A stretch of 64,000 bases of DNA, from positions 21,529,035 through 21,593,034 of the forward strand of contig NC_066516.1 of assembly GCF_024679095.1 (NCBI RefSeq). Direction: 5' to 3'. Made by a program: the position numbers and the translations under genes. The stretch comes from Eriocheir sinensis (lineage: Eukaryota; Arthropoda; Malacostraca; Decapoda; Varunidae). The notes under the pieces were generated by a model. It was not told the DNA's origin, did not search any database, and saw nothing but the letters and a program-made list of their open reading frames with translations. Of the stretch, positions 35,747-46,599 are shown piece by piece. The first letter of the stretch is position 1. Every line of letters starts with the position of its first letter.

Positions 35747-35851
35747 ACTCCCTTTCTCAGTGGGGAGACTTTTCCAGCACAGTAAACAAGAGGACACACA
35801 CACACTCCCTTTCTCAGTGGGGAGACTTTTCCAGCACAGTAAACAAGAGGA
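35747..35851 (+). repeat. Perfect 48-bp duplication, period 57
   Basis: ACTCCCTTTCTCAGTGGGGA through AGTAAACAAGAGGA occurs at 35747-35794 and 35804-35851 without a mismatch, separated by CACACACAC. 35860-36305 holds no recognised feature. Confidence 0.95.
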
Positions 35852-36309
35852 AGCCTTTTTGAATTCATTACGACTGATGAAAGATTTGTTGAGCATCACG
35901 TGAAAAAAAATAACATATGAATAATTATTTCCTAGAATGCTACTGTAATGAGGTCACGGCCAAGAATATTTATACATTGCACCACACTAGTTCTCATAGG
36001 AAAAAATATACAGAGGGCAAGAATATGTGTGCATGCTTCTGTGCTGCTACGCTCATTACTCCCTAGTGTGTGTTGTACCAGACTACCTGGAAGCCATTCA
36101 CGCCCCGAGTCACCATTTCACAGCCTGAGTAATTCCCGAGTGGATGTTGCTCCTTGTTTCTCTCTGAATACAGTTTCATGTCTTTTCAGCATGGATCCAT
36201 CCCGCCCTGCTCAGCGTGGGGAGTAAGAATAAAACGAAAATTAAACCAATGGCAGTTACGGCAGCGGTGACATGAACGGTGGATGTGAAATGTTAATGAT
36301 GGTTCACCT

Positions 36310-36334
36310 AACACACACACACACACACACACAC
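36310..36334 (+). repeat. (AC)12 microsatellite at the LINE fragment's edge
   Basis: A perfect array ending five bases before the LINE remnant. Confidence 0.94.
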
Positions 36335-36339
36335 ATAGG

Positions 36340-36533
36340 GAAGATGCTTGAGAGACAAAGAAATATAGCTTCCCGCAAAGAAATATAGAGGTTTGGAACA
36401 GACTAAGTGAGTATGTAGTATCGGCGAGGAGTGTGCAAAGCTTTAAAGAAAAGTTGGATAAATGTAGATACGGAGACGGGACCACATGAGCGTAAAGCCC
36501 AGGCCCTGTAAAACTACAACTAGGTAAATACAC
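36340..36533 (+). mobile_element. 3' end of a CR1-like LINE
   Basis: In the frame of 36370-36489 the sequence encodes the C-terminal LINE motif E-V-W-N-R-L-S-E-Y-V-V, then S-V-Q-S-F-K-E-K-L-D, and stops at TGA 36487-36489. A short non-coding tail follows, ending in CTAGGTAAATAC, a microsatellite-like 3' terminus of the kind CR1-type LINEs use. An in-frame TGA 27 bp upstream shows decay. This is the region missing from the fragment near 49 kb, so both may belong to one family, although they do not overlap and so cannot be compared directly. Confidence 0.8.
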
Positions 36534-36539
36534 GAAAAA

Positions 36540-37009
36540 ACAAAAAAACTCCCCTCCCCACACTTTTCCCGCTCCTCCTTCATCCTTCATCCCATGCCCA
36601 CCAAGCAGGAACAACAGGCAGGCAGAGATGGCATTGAGGGAAGGACCTTCACGACTCAACGCAGCACCGCAGCGGGAGGACAAAAGCATTACGGGATGAG
36701 GAAACTGTTCACCCGTTCACCTTAGCGTCACCTCGCCACCACGTGAGAGGAAAACTTAACCATTGTTTCCCGAGGGCCGTTATCGCGTGAGGCCAAGGCT
36801 GTCCCGTTGTCCGCCGCGCCGCTGACTCACGCACGCAGCCCCGAACGGAATTAAGGAGGCAATTAAGGAGAGGCCGCCGGCGTGAGATGAATTAGAGTCT
36901 CGGTTCGTTCTTGCCACAATCACGCGATTATAACGGAGCCGAGCGCTGTGGGAGTTTTTTTTTTTTATTGTGAGTGTGTGGAAGAATGAAACTAATATGT
37001 CATGATGGG

Positions 37010-37010
<1 letters not shown>
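36540..37010. other. Unassigned stretch
   Basis: No repeat family or protein recognised. CpG-rich around 36770-36950. Confidence 0.4.
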
Positions 37011-37281
<271 letters not shown>

Positions 37282-37511
37282 TCATCCTTACAACACATTC
37301 TTTTTATTAACTGCAGAGGCACCGTGTCTAAACTGAAATCAATGTTCGGAGAAGAAAAGAAAAAAAACACTAGGGAAAACAGTGACGGCCATGACACCAA
37401 TGTGACACAACGCACATTTACCAAACCTTTTCACGCCCGAGTGTCGAGAAAGAAAGACCCGGTGATATGTGTACTATAAATACCACCTCACCCTGCCCCT
37501 CCTCGCCCCCT

Positions 37512-38058
37512 TTCAGATGTCGTATAGGTGTGCTCACGTGTCTTAAGTGTGTCCGATCTCCCTCCCACACCTTTAGATAATGTATGGGTGTGTTTGTGTG
37601 TTTTAAGTGTGTTATCTCCCTCCCCACACATACACCTTTAAATATCGTATGGGTGTGTTCGTGTGTCCAAATGTCTCCTTTCCCACCTCAGACACACACT
37701 TTTAGATATAGTATGGGTGTGTTCGTGTGTCCAAATGTTCCCTTTCCCCCCTCACACACACACTTTTAGATATAGTATGGGTGTGTTCGTGTGTCCAAAT
37801 GTCTCCTTTCCCACCTCAGACACACAGTTTTAGATATAGTATGGGTGTGTTCGTGTGTCCAAATGTCTCCTTTCCCACCTCAGACACACACTTTTAGATA
37901 TAGTATGGGTGTGTTCGTGTGTCCAAATGTTCCCTTTCCCCCCTCACACACACACTTTTAGATACAGTATGGGTGTGTTCGTGTGTCCAAGTGTACCCCA
38001 CCCACACACATACACACACCTTCAGATATCGTATGGGAGTGTATGTGTGTTTAAATGT
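37512..38058 (+). repeat. Minisatellite with a unit of about 61 bp, nine copies
   Basis: Each unit runs AGATATAGTATGGGTGTGTT, CGTGTGTCCAAATGT, a C/T-rich block, CACACACACTTTT. Two unit types alternate in the middle: CTCCTTTCCCACCTCAG and TCCCTTTCCCCCCTCAC. Edge units are more diverged. Confidence 0.93.
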
Positions 38059-38261
38059 GCCCTCCCCTCCCTCTCCCACTAGTGTCCCCCGCCTCACCCC
38101 GCCTCGCCTCTCCTACGGTACTGAGCTTCCCCTCGTGAGCAGCGTCCTTAACACACCAGCCAATACGCATCCTATCATCCTACATCGGCCCTTGGGTGCA
38201 GGACGCGGTGACGTTGAGTGGTTGCAGGTTCTTGGACATCACACCGCTCTTAGTTTACGAG

Positions 38262-38499
<238 letters not shown>

Positions 38500-39460
38500 G
38501 GGGGGGGCAGTGGGGAGGTGTATAGGGGGTTGTTTTCGCGAGTGTTTGTTTGCCTAGTGTTGCCTGCGTACGTGTGTGTGTGTTTGTGTGTGTGTGAATA
38601 CCTGCTTCCCTTCTTACCTCCCTCCCTGCTTGTCCTCCTTCCTGTTCCCCCTGCCTGCCTTCTTCCTTAACCCCCTTGACTGCCTGCCTCGGTGCCTGTC
38701 TGTCTGTCTCTGTCTGTCTGTCTGTCTGCACCCGTCCTTCAGTCACGGGGTGGAACAGGGAAATGCAGGAAGCCGCCCGTCGTCGCCAGTCTGCTCTGTT
38801 ATGTTCACGGGTCTTAAAGAAGGTCACTTGGGCGGCGAGGTCAGGACGAGGGCCGCCACAGGAAGGAAGGAAGGAAGGAAGGAAGCTCGACCCGTACACA
38901 CGCCCACACCCACGCACGCACTTACCCCCCCCCCCAAAAAAAAAAATACCCCCCCCCTCCCCCCCCACATACACTCCCAATCACTCCTTCCTTTCGCATG
39001 CCTTCACGTTGCCTCGTCACCTCCATTTGTCAAGTTCACTTTCAACGCGGAAACAATCGACTTCCCTCAAAGTTGTTGGCTCGCTCATTTCTTTTCCGCG
39101 TATTCATGTTTTCAATTATTTTTCCTCCCCTTTGTTTGTTGTGACCCACTTTTCCCAATTGAGTTTTCCCTTGTGTCCAATAATCATCCATTGAGGGGCT
39201 TTTTATGTTCTCTTTCTCCTCTATTTTCTTCTATTATTTCATCTGATTTTATGTTTTTCCTTTCGTTTTCGCTGACTCTTTTTTTCCTTCCTCTTCACCA
39301 CATTATTTACCCTTTTCTAGTCTTATTCTTGTTCCCTTTTTCTGTTTTCCACCGTCCTCGCTCTCGCTCTCGTCCTTGTCCTCATTGCTTGTCCTCCTCT
39401 TCCCTTCTCGGCAAAACGTCTCCTACCGTCACGTCACCACCACCAAACATTCACCCCTCA
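38500..39460. other. Low-complexity non-coding stretch
   Basis: CTGC/CTGT-rich to 38730, GGAA tetramers at 38861-38885, C- and A-runs at 38925-38970, then T/C-rich sequence. The 328-residue frame here is low complexity. Confidence 0.6.
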
Positions 39461-39461
39461 C

Positions 39462-39653
39462 CAGCGTTACCAGATACAAGACGTCATATTTTCCGTTTCC
39501 TGACTCATAACCACCGCACAAAGACATGTATAATTGCCGGGTTTAACAATGACTACATGTGAACATCGTTAATGGTATGGGCGCGACTGTTTTTGGGTCA
39601 TAAATCGGCAGAAACAATTAACCTGCTGAGTAAGCCAATTTGGTAACGTTGCT
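39462..39653. mobile_element. Inverted-repeat MITE, copy 3 (diverged)
   Basis: The left end reads CAGCGTTACCAGATACAAG and the right end GCCAATTTGGTAACGTTG, with TTTCCTGACTCATAACCA and AATCGGCAGAAAC inside. Block order and length match the other copies but divergence is higher, so it is probably older. Another dispersed repeat starts just downstream at about 39695. Confidence 0.65.
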
Positions 39654-39694
39654 CTCTCCTTTCTCCTCCACGCTGCACATGAGGGTCGGTATTG

Positions 39695-39905
39695 ATACTT
39701 TCCCTTCTCACATCATCTATTTCTAAAGGTCAAAGAGGGGATCAATCGGGTTATAATGAGCGTTTCTTTAGGTTCACGGTACAGAAGAAGGGTCAAACTA
39801 CCACTAGGGCCATAAAACTACTCCTGGAAATGCCCAAAACTCCTACGAAAGGCTTGTCAAATATGTGTTCTTGGGCGACGAAATGGCTTATGATATGACC
39901 CGAGA
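39695..39905 (+). repeat. Dispersed repeat related to 8045-8527
   Basis: It shows CTAAAGGTCAAAGAGGGGAT, TTTAGGTTCACGGTACAGAA, CAAACTACCACTAGGGCCAT, CTCCTGGAAATGCCCAAAA, CGAAAGGCTTGTCAAATATG and GGCTTATGATATGACC in the family's order. This is the most complete single copy in the window. Confidence 0.7.
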
Positions 39906-39977
39906 CCTTTTTGCTCCCTCAACTCACTCACTTTCCCTCCTTCACACATTGTCGCCACTTCCCTTTCCCCCCCACCC

Positions 39978-40252
39978 CCCATAACCTCCACTTCCCTCAC
40001 GTTGTCACCTTGTCCTCCCTCTCCCTTTCTCTGTCGCCTCGCTCCCTCTCTCTCTTCTTCCCTCTTGTTCTCTGTTCTTCCGTCTTTCTTATATGTTCGT
40101 TTTAAGTTCTGCATTGCTCCTTGTCCCATAACCTCCACTTCCCTCACCTTGTCCTCCCTTTCTCTGTCGCCTCTCTCCCTCTCTCTTCCTCCCTCTTGTC
40201 CTCTTTTCTTCCGTCTTCCTTATGTTCGTCTTCCGTCATGCATTAGTTCGTC
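39978..40252 (+). repeat. Pyrimidine-rich tandem duplication of about 150 bp
   Basis: CATAACCTCCACTTCCCTCA...TGTCGCCTCGCTCCCTCTCT starts near 39979 and recurs near 40128 with two short deletions. Confidence 0.85.
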
Positions 40253-40514
40253 CTATATAAGGCTTCCCAAAGAGGTTTTATGTCACACGCGTCCTCTGGT
40301 GTCGGAATCCAGCGATCTAAACACAGGAAAGACAGCCTGACACGGCCTCTGGTTTTATGGTCAGATGTGTGAATAACAGAAAAGCAGAGATTGTTTGTAG
40401 AAGCTGTCCGGCATCACCTTACACAGTGCTTGGTGTCGGAGTGGAAGGATGCGTGAAAGCCGATACAGAGGATGATTTATAAGCTTGTAGTATTCCTCTG
40501 TTAAAGCCTCTATC

Positions 40515-40660
40515 ATGATCGTCACCATTATCAGCATCATCCATCACCATCAGAGTCAGCAGTGTTTATGGTCATCATACTTATCAATCAATTCAATCGT
40601 CATCATGGCCACCACCACCACCACTACCAGCACCGCCCCAACCACCACCACCACCCCACC
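40515..40660 (+). repeat. ATC/CCA triplet-rich tract
   Basis: Imperfect CATCATC and CACCAC repeats next to the element at 40662. 40850-41285 is unassigned. Confidence 0.75.
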
Positions 40661-40661
40661 G

Positions 40662-40847
40662 ATGCCAGATTATCGTACTCAGAGCCCCTTATTGACCGGT
40701 TTCTGAGCCGTAGCTATTACCAAAAAACACCAATAATCAACCATTTTAACAATAACTATATATTAGGTAGGTATTGGGGTCGAGGAGGCAGTATTTGGAT
40801 GGGAAATCGGCAAACATGAGGCTGGGTACGACAATCTAGCAACGTTG
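40662..40847. mobile_element. Inverted-repeat MITE, copy 4
   Basis: It starts ATGCCAGATTATCGTACTC and ends GTACGACAATCTAGCAACG, with the same order of internal blocks as the copy at 53054 (TACCGGTTTCTGA..., ATTTTAACAATAACTATA, ...ATTGGGGTC). The left end follows directly on a CCA-rich tract. CACC on both sides is a possible target duplication but is not secure in such a repetitive flank. Confidence 0.75.
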
Positions 40848-41294
40848 CACCATCCCCACCAGGAGCATAAGACTAATCCCTTACATATTTAGGTGTGTGG
40901 AGAATATTGATGACGCGAAAAAAAGATACGACGTTTGAAAAAAAAACAAAGTGAGGCAAACTGATCTGTGTTCTCCTACTCATGCCTGACAAAGACAAAT
41001 GAACAAAGAGAAGAAAAGACCAAGACAAGAAGATCAAAATGACTCAATAAAACGTCACTAAAAGGATCAAGGTTCACACCTCTTCCCCAAATCACGCGTC
41101 ACGGAGTCTTTCCAGTCTTGCACAAGCGGCCGTCGTGCCCAGCTGCGGCCCGAGGCTCACACGCGGCCCACAAAGGCAAGGAGAGGATCCAGGTAGGTGA
41201 TAATTAAGCTTGGAGCGACGCAACTTCCTGGGACAAACCCTCGAGGGGGCCGCGGCCTTCTCCCCGGTGGCCAGCAGGAAAGGAGACAGTTAAG

Positions 41295-41640
41295 GCCATA
41301 GATATAAATAGATACAGACAGACAGACAGACAGGCAGAGATAGATAGAAAGAGAGATGGATATAGATACAGACAGACAGGCAGAGATAGATAGGAAGAGA
41401 GATGGATATAGATACAGACAGACAGACAGACAGACAGGCAGAGATAGATAGGAAGAGAGATGGATATAGATACAGACAGACAGACAGACAGGCAGAGATA
41501 GATAGGAAGAGAGATGGATATAGATACAGACAGACAGACAGGCAGAGATAGGTAGGAAGAGAGATGGATATAGATACAGACAGACAGACAGACAGACAGA
41601 CAGGCAGAGATAGATAGAAAGAGAGATGGATATAAACACA
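41295..41640 (+). repeat. GACA/GATA compound minisatellite
   Basis: About six units of GATATAGATACAGACAGACA, GGCAGAGATAGATAGGAAGA and GAGATG, with 1-6 GACA steps, so unit length varies from about 48 to 68 bp. GATA repeats continue to 41710. Confidence 0.92.
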
Positions 41641-41809
41641 GAGATAGAAAGATAGATAGCTGGAAAGATGGATAGATAGATGAATGCAGATAGATAGATA
41701 GATAGATTGATTTACATAGATTTCCAGACACACAGATTCTATGGTCTCAAGTCTAAATAGTCCTTAAACTTGAGTAAAGCGACACCAAACGACCAAATAA
41801 AACGACACC

Positions 41810-41811
<2 letters not shown>

Positions 41812-41846
<35 letters not shown>

Positions 41847-42035
41847 CTGTTATTAATCCATTTATATTGTCAATGGACTTATCAATACTCTGATAATTAT
41901 GTGCATTCTCTTGTTTTATAGACCATGACCATAGATAAAACGTAAAAAAAAGAATGTATTAGAATTAGAAAAAAAGGAGGAGGAGGAGGAGAAGGAGGAG
42001 GAGGAAGAAGAGGAGGAGGAGGAAGAGGAGGAGGA
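41812..42035 (+). repeat. GA array and GAG triplets
   Basis: GA at 41812-41842 and GAG at 41975-42035. Confidence 0.92.
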
Positions 42036-42195
42036 AAGGCAATGCAGGAGGCAGCGTGCTGGGTCTCCTTGGCCCAAGCTGGCTCGCCTTGGAAACTCTC
42101 GCCTCCTCTCCTTCCCTCCCTCTCTCACTTCCCTCCCTCCTTTTGCTTGGCCTCAGCGTGTTTCCTTTACCTCCAAATAACACTGATTGCTTCGA

Positions 42196-42309
<114 letters not shown>

Positions 42310-42474
42310 ACTTCCTATGGTCGCGTCTCATCCTCACACGTTATTTATGGCGCTGCGGTTTACATTCTCTCCTGTCCCCACGTTCGTACCTCCGAGACGT
42401 TTTTTTTTTTCCTTGTCTGGTAATAACTTAACTGCTTTCCTTCCCTCTGCTTGAACTGTTCACTGCGATGGATG

Positions 42475-42660
42475 ATGTGGCTGTGGATGACTGATGTTGA
42501 ACGGATGCTGATGATGTTGATGATGATGGTGGAGGTGGTAATGATGATACAGAATGACTATAATGACGGCAATGATAATGATAACAGTATTAATAGTATT
42601 GTTAATAAGTAATAACAGTGATGATAATAATAGTGGATAGTAATGGTAATAGTAATAATA
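42475..42660 (+). repeat. ATG/ATA triplet-rich tract
   Basis: Imperfect GATGATG then AATAGT repeats. The 500 bp from here to the receptor gene's start has no repeat and may hold its promoter and 5' UTR, although no TATA box or initiator was identified. Confidence 0.8.
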
Positions 42661-43157
42661 TCGATCCTTTTCGTTTATTTTCATCGTCTTCTTCAGTACG
42701 TCAACGCTTTCCCCCTTATCAACCACTTCCCTTTCGTTACACAAGTCACGCCTCACGTTCCCACCTCGCCTAAGTGGCCTTCGAGGGTTTGTAAATCATC
42801 GTCGCCACATCAAGGCACTCGACGCGGCGGCTGTTTGCGGTGTCGTTAAGATAATTGGCAGGAAAGTGTTGGCGCCTCGTCGACAGCTTGCCCGGCGTGA
42901 GTTGGTCATTAGGCGGCGCGTGAGGCGGCCACCAAGAGACTACCTGACGCCTCCTCATCGGTCGGTGGTCTCGGAGGTCCAGGAAGGAGGAAATTTGACT
43001 TGCATCGGGGTGCCGTGACGAGGCTGATGCGACTCTTGAGGCAGAGGTCGTGTTTCTAGACGAAGTGGGACGAGGGGCTGCCCTTGAAGCGAGGGACGTC
43101 ACGACAGACATAAGACAAGGACGAAAACTTGGAAAACCGTAACACCAACCAGACAGC

Positions 43158-44036
43158 ATGCCGGCCATGACAGGAAGCCGTGGTTGTCCTCCTAAGCAGT
43201 GCGTTGAGGCTCACCCACAGCCCCGCGCCGCTGCCCACCTGACGAAGCAAGAGGTGAAGGGGCATTCACAAAATGTGCCGTGTGAGGACCCGTGCGGCCT
43301 TCAGGTGGTAAGGGAGAGAGAGGCGTCTTCAAATACCTCACACAACAGCCATCAACACCCTGCTCCCGATGCTAAGAGCAACTGTTTCGTGGAAGAATTC
43401 CGCGAGATGTTCCTCGTGGCCGGCTTCTTCGGCGTCCACGTCATCAAGCGACTCGGGAACGGCTGCTACGCCCTCTCCCTCCCGCGGTTGTGCGTGGCCC
43501 TCTCCTTGCTCTGCCTCGTGACCGCGTGTTTGGGGCTGATCGCAGTGGGTTCCTACCTCACTGACACGACCCATGACCTGCGCCTCTTCGTTATCTGCAT
43601 CGTCTTTTCCGGATCCACCTCATTCTTCATCCTCTTCGTCTGGCTGACAGAGTCCTCGAAGATCATGGCATTCCTGGCGGAAGTCGATGTCAACGAAGTC
43701 AGGGTGAAGAAGCCAAAAGGGCTGCCGCTGGTCATGGTCGCCGTGTGCCTCCTGCCCCTCGCCCAAACCGTCGCCCTCCTCGTCATGACTCCTCTCACTG
43801 ATTATTTCCTCCACACGATCGCCGTGAGGCTGCTCTTCCTCAGCCCCGTGTTCCTGTCCGGCTTGGTGCCGTGCCTCATGGACATTTACATCATGTCGGC
43901 GATGCACGTGGTGGTGGCCAGGCTGCGGGCGCTGGAGGGCCGGGTGCGGGGCGAGGGGCTTTGGACTCCTCGCCTCACTAATGAGGTCGCCGATCATTGG
44001 CTCTGCGTAACCAAATTACTTGGTACTTGTAACGAG
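43158..44036 (+). CDS. Gustatory receptor-like gene, exon 1 (residues 1-293)
   Basis: The exon encodes the cytoplasmic N-terminus and helices 1-4. The donor is GAG|GTGAGT, a consensus site, in phase 0. Read-through would add only 17 residues before a stop at 44085-44087. Codon use is GC-rich (many CTC, GTG and GCC codons), unlike the AT-rich and repetitive flanks, which supports real coding. The N-terminal 85 residues are Cys/His-rich and have no recognised domain; a shorter start at Met84, just before the first conserved segment, cannot be excluded. Confidence 0.82.
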
Positions 44037-45908
44037 GTGAGTAACGAGGAGTATCTGCCTCACGATCCGATGAATATTCGGATCTAAATTAAGTCATTAG
44101 AGGAGGTGGTGCCGTGGGTGCTGCACTTTACAAGGTGATCAGGGAGGGAGAAGCAAGATATCTTCTCAAATTACATGTAATTGTAGTGTGAGAGGCTGCC
44201 CAGCGTTACCTGAACTGGCGGGCAGGACGCCACGCCGGACCCCGTGTCTGGACGTGCTCCTGGAAACTAAAACGCTTATAAGCAGGACTCCTCAACGACC
44301 TGAGGCAGAGGAGACGAACAAGTCAGAGCACAGTCTTAGCTAGGTTTCTGGCGACGCGCTCCTCACACGTGTATAAGTAGACAGGAAAAGAGTACTGGTT
44401 TGCAAGTATTTTGGCTCAGCCTTTTTGTGTACTGCGGCAAGATTGCTCTTTAAGCCATTAAGAATTTTAGAACCCTTTTATTTCCCAAATGCCAACCCTT
44501 GGAAACAGACAATTAATAAAACTTAGAGATGAAAAATGTATACTAGCTAAAAGAAGTTGCAGGCTTGGCGCACAATTCCTCAAGACACGCTTGCATCAGG
44601 GAAAAGACTCGAACTGCTCTTTAAATAAACCACTGGACTTCCCCTCCCCACCACGCCATCAGCACGATCACTACTGACCTGCGACACATTTTCCCTGTCA
44701 GGGGGGACGTGTGGCACTAATCTAATCCATCCTTCACCCTTACTATATACACAGGCCTTTTCGTTTGTGCTACACTTCCGCATGCTCCTCTTCTTGGTGG
44801 AGATGATCTCGCTGCTGTTCTCGCTGGTGTCGCTGAGGTGGCACGATCACTGCCTCTCCTACTTCGCGGTGTTGACCACGAAGAACCTCGGGGTGGTGCT
44901 CCACTTCCTCGCCCTGTGCTTCGCCGGGGAGCGGGTGCACACGGCGGTGAGTCTTCCTTCAGTCTTGTAGTTCGCACAAAGTTAATGCTTTAATTGATAC
45001 ACCTTCAGGCGCGAGAGTCACCATGTCCTTCTTTATTTTCTATTCGTTAATTATCACTGGCTTCCTTTGGTATTAAATCGACCCTCTGGTAGCATTAAAA
45101 GCCTTTGAAACCCTTAGTTCACCCTTCCGGAAGCATTATGGTCTTCCTGAACACGTCTGTTTTAGATAGATGGAAAATATCCGTGGGGGGGGTTTAGGAA
45201 CTAGATTTTTTCTCATTCTCCAGCGACGAGTTTTTGATCAAGCAGTAGGATGCCACACAAGCAGGGAAGGGGAAGGTGCGCAGGCTACGTACTTGTCCAT
45301 CTTCCGAGTGCTGTAATGAATATGTGATCCCTCTTGCCAAGACAGCAGGAAGGCGTGGAGGCAGCCGTGAGGGAAGTGCACGCGAGATACGACGCTGCCG
45401 AGCCAGCAGGGGAGTGCAAACCTCAAGCAAAAGAAGAGGCCACCACGCCCCTCGAGCCGTGGCAGAGCGGGCGCCTCACCCGCCTGTGTGTGCACAACCT
45501 CCTCTGTCGCATTGAGGCGCGGCCCCTCAGCGTCCACATCTGGGGGGACTCCAGGTCTGCCTTCATCCCTCCGTAAAAGACTAACTTAAAGAAGACTTTT
45601 TATTTGAAGAATATCGTGACTGATATGTCTTGTAGCTCTCCCAACAAGGAAGCAGAGAGTTTCAGTTTCCAGTCAGTAGTTTTTATCACGTAAGAGCGGA
45701 GACAATGTTCTCCGTGTTGTGTCCTGCGTGAGAGATCCCAATGTTTGACTCTGTTTTTGGTGTACGTGGCAGCCTTGGCGGGAGGACCTTCGTGACCTGC
45801 ATGGGCCTGGTGGCAACCTACCTCGTGGTGCTCCTGCAACTGCGGGAGCCAAGCAGCGCCTTTGACGAGGACGGCAACTGCTTCGCGCCCTTGACGGCTA
45901 ACGGCTGA
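43158..45908 (+). CDS. Gustatory receptor-like seven-transmembrane protein, four exons
   Basis: Joining 43158-44036, 44755-44946, 45346-45554 and 45773-45908 gives 471 residues without a stop. Hydrophobic segments lie near residues 111-133, 141-163, 188-210, 222-252, 294-318, 328-351 and 432-450, so there are seven helices. The last contains T442-Y443-LVVLL-Q449-L450, matching the TYhhhhhQF signature of arthropod gustatory receptors with Leu for Phe. Family members are ligand-gated cation channels of sensory neurons with a cytoplasmic N-terminus, and helix 7 lines the pore. The start is the first ATG after an in-frame TAA at 43140-43142; the next in-frame ATG is three codons on. The N-terminus before helix 1 (about 110 residues) and the helix 6-7 loop (about 80 residues) are long for the family. 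Intron phases are 0, 0 and 2. No AATAAA was seen in the first 300 bp downstream. Ligand and expression are unknown. A more distant Gr-like protein is possible; the TYhhhhhQF match makes an unrelated 7TM family unlikely. Confidence 0.85.
44755..44946 (+). CDS. Gustatory receptor-like gene, exon 2 (residues 294-357)
   Basis: The acceptor is TATATACACAG|GCC and the donor GCG|GTGAGT, both phase 0, giving 64 residues. It encodes helices 5 and 6 and ends in C-F-A-G-E-R-V-H-T-A, at the place where other Grs have a charged segment entering the last intracellular loop. Confidence 0.83.
45346..45554 (+). CDS. Gustatory receptor-like gene, exon 3 (residues 358-427)
   Basis: The acceptor is a tandem CAGCAG at 45343-45348. 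Both cuts keep phase 0 and differ by one Gln. The exon encodes the intracellular loop between helices 6 and 7, with an acidic/Pro-rich stretch (about residues 371-396) that looks like an insertion relative to typical family members. The donor CCAG|GTCTGC at 45554/45555 is weak beyond GT, but it is the only one that joins in frame to the TYLVVLLQL exon with a sensible G-D-S-S-L-G-G junction. Confidence 0.72.
45773..45908 (+). CDS. Gustatory receptor-like gene, exon 4 with TYLVVLLQL motif and stop
   Basis: The acceptor is TACGTGGCAG|C, entered in phase 2. It encodes helix 7 with the family signature at 45816-45842, then a 21-residue acidic C-terminal tail ending at TGA 45906-45908. The tail after the motif is longer than in many family members, which stop within a few residues. 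Confidence 0.8.
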
Positions 45909-45917
45909 CGGACACGA

Positions 45918-45939
45918 TCGTGTGTGTGTGTGTGTGTGT
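45918..45939 (+). repeat. Short TG array in the presumed 3' UTR
   Basis: TG repeats begin about 10 bp after the receptor stop codon. A run of 16 G follows at 46050-46065. Confidence 0.85.
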
Positions 45940-46374
45940 TCATTAGGTGATGTGTTATGAGCTCCCAGGATAACTCAGAGGACCAATAAGAGGACTTGCT
46001 CGTGTCTCCCTTTGTTCGTGTGCCGCCGGAACCTCGTCTACAGAGCTGAGGGGGGGGGGGGGGGGGCTGCAGGGCGTTCCCCGCCGTGCCCCGCCACTCA
46101 CTCTGCTGCAGGACAATAGGGCATTGAAGAGCCGCATGTGTGCAAGTACTCGACACTCCGCAGCGGCTAAAAATACACATGTTCGGATCGCAAAGAAACA
46201 TTGAATCAAACGTCTTTTTTTATACTTTTTTCCCTGCTCAGCTGCTCACGAAATCACGATATTAATAAGAAAGATGATTATAATATGGAGCCAACACGGT
46301 GCCCCTCCTGCCACAATACAGCCTTTACACCCCACACACGCACACGCACGCACACCTATATAACCTCCTTGAGT

Positions 46375-46565
46375 CCTATTCTTAAACATTTCCACGTCCA
46401 AGCATACACATTTGACAAGGCTTTTGCAGGAGTGGGCATTTCCAGGGGTACTAGTCCTATTTTCCTGGTGGTAGTTTGACCCTTCCTCAGTACCATGAAC
46501 CTAAAAAAAACATTCATTAGAGCCTGACTGATCCTCTTTTCGGCCTTGGGAAATAGTTGATGTTA
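46375..46565 (-). repeat. Dispersed repeat related to 8045-8527, inverted
   Basis: Read on the - strand it gives the same blocks: CTAGTACCCCTGGAAATGCC, CAAAAGCCTTGTCAAATGTG and CTTGGACGTGGAAATGTTTA, preceded by GGTCAAACTACCACCAGG. It lies about 470 bp downstream of the receptor gene's stop codon. Confidence 0.68.
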
Positions 46566-46599
46566 GAGGCGGAGGTGTCTGAGAATGCTGCCCCTTGTC

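Noticed and set aside
43338..43997. Open frames on the - strand opposite the receptor exon
   Set aside because: Antisense shadows of a GC-rich coding exon; Asp/Glu/His-rich with no recognisable protein.
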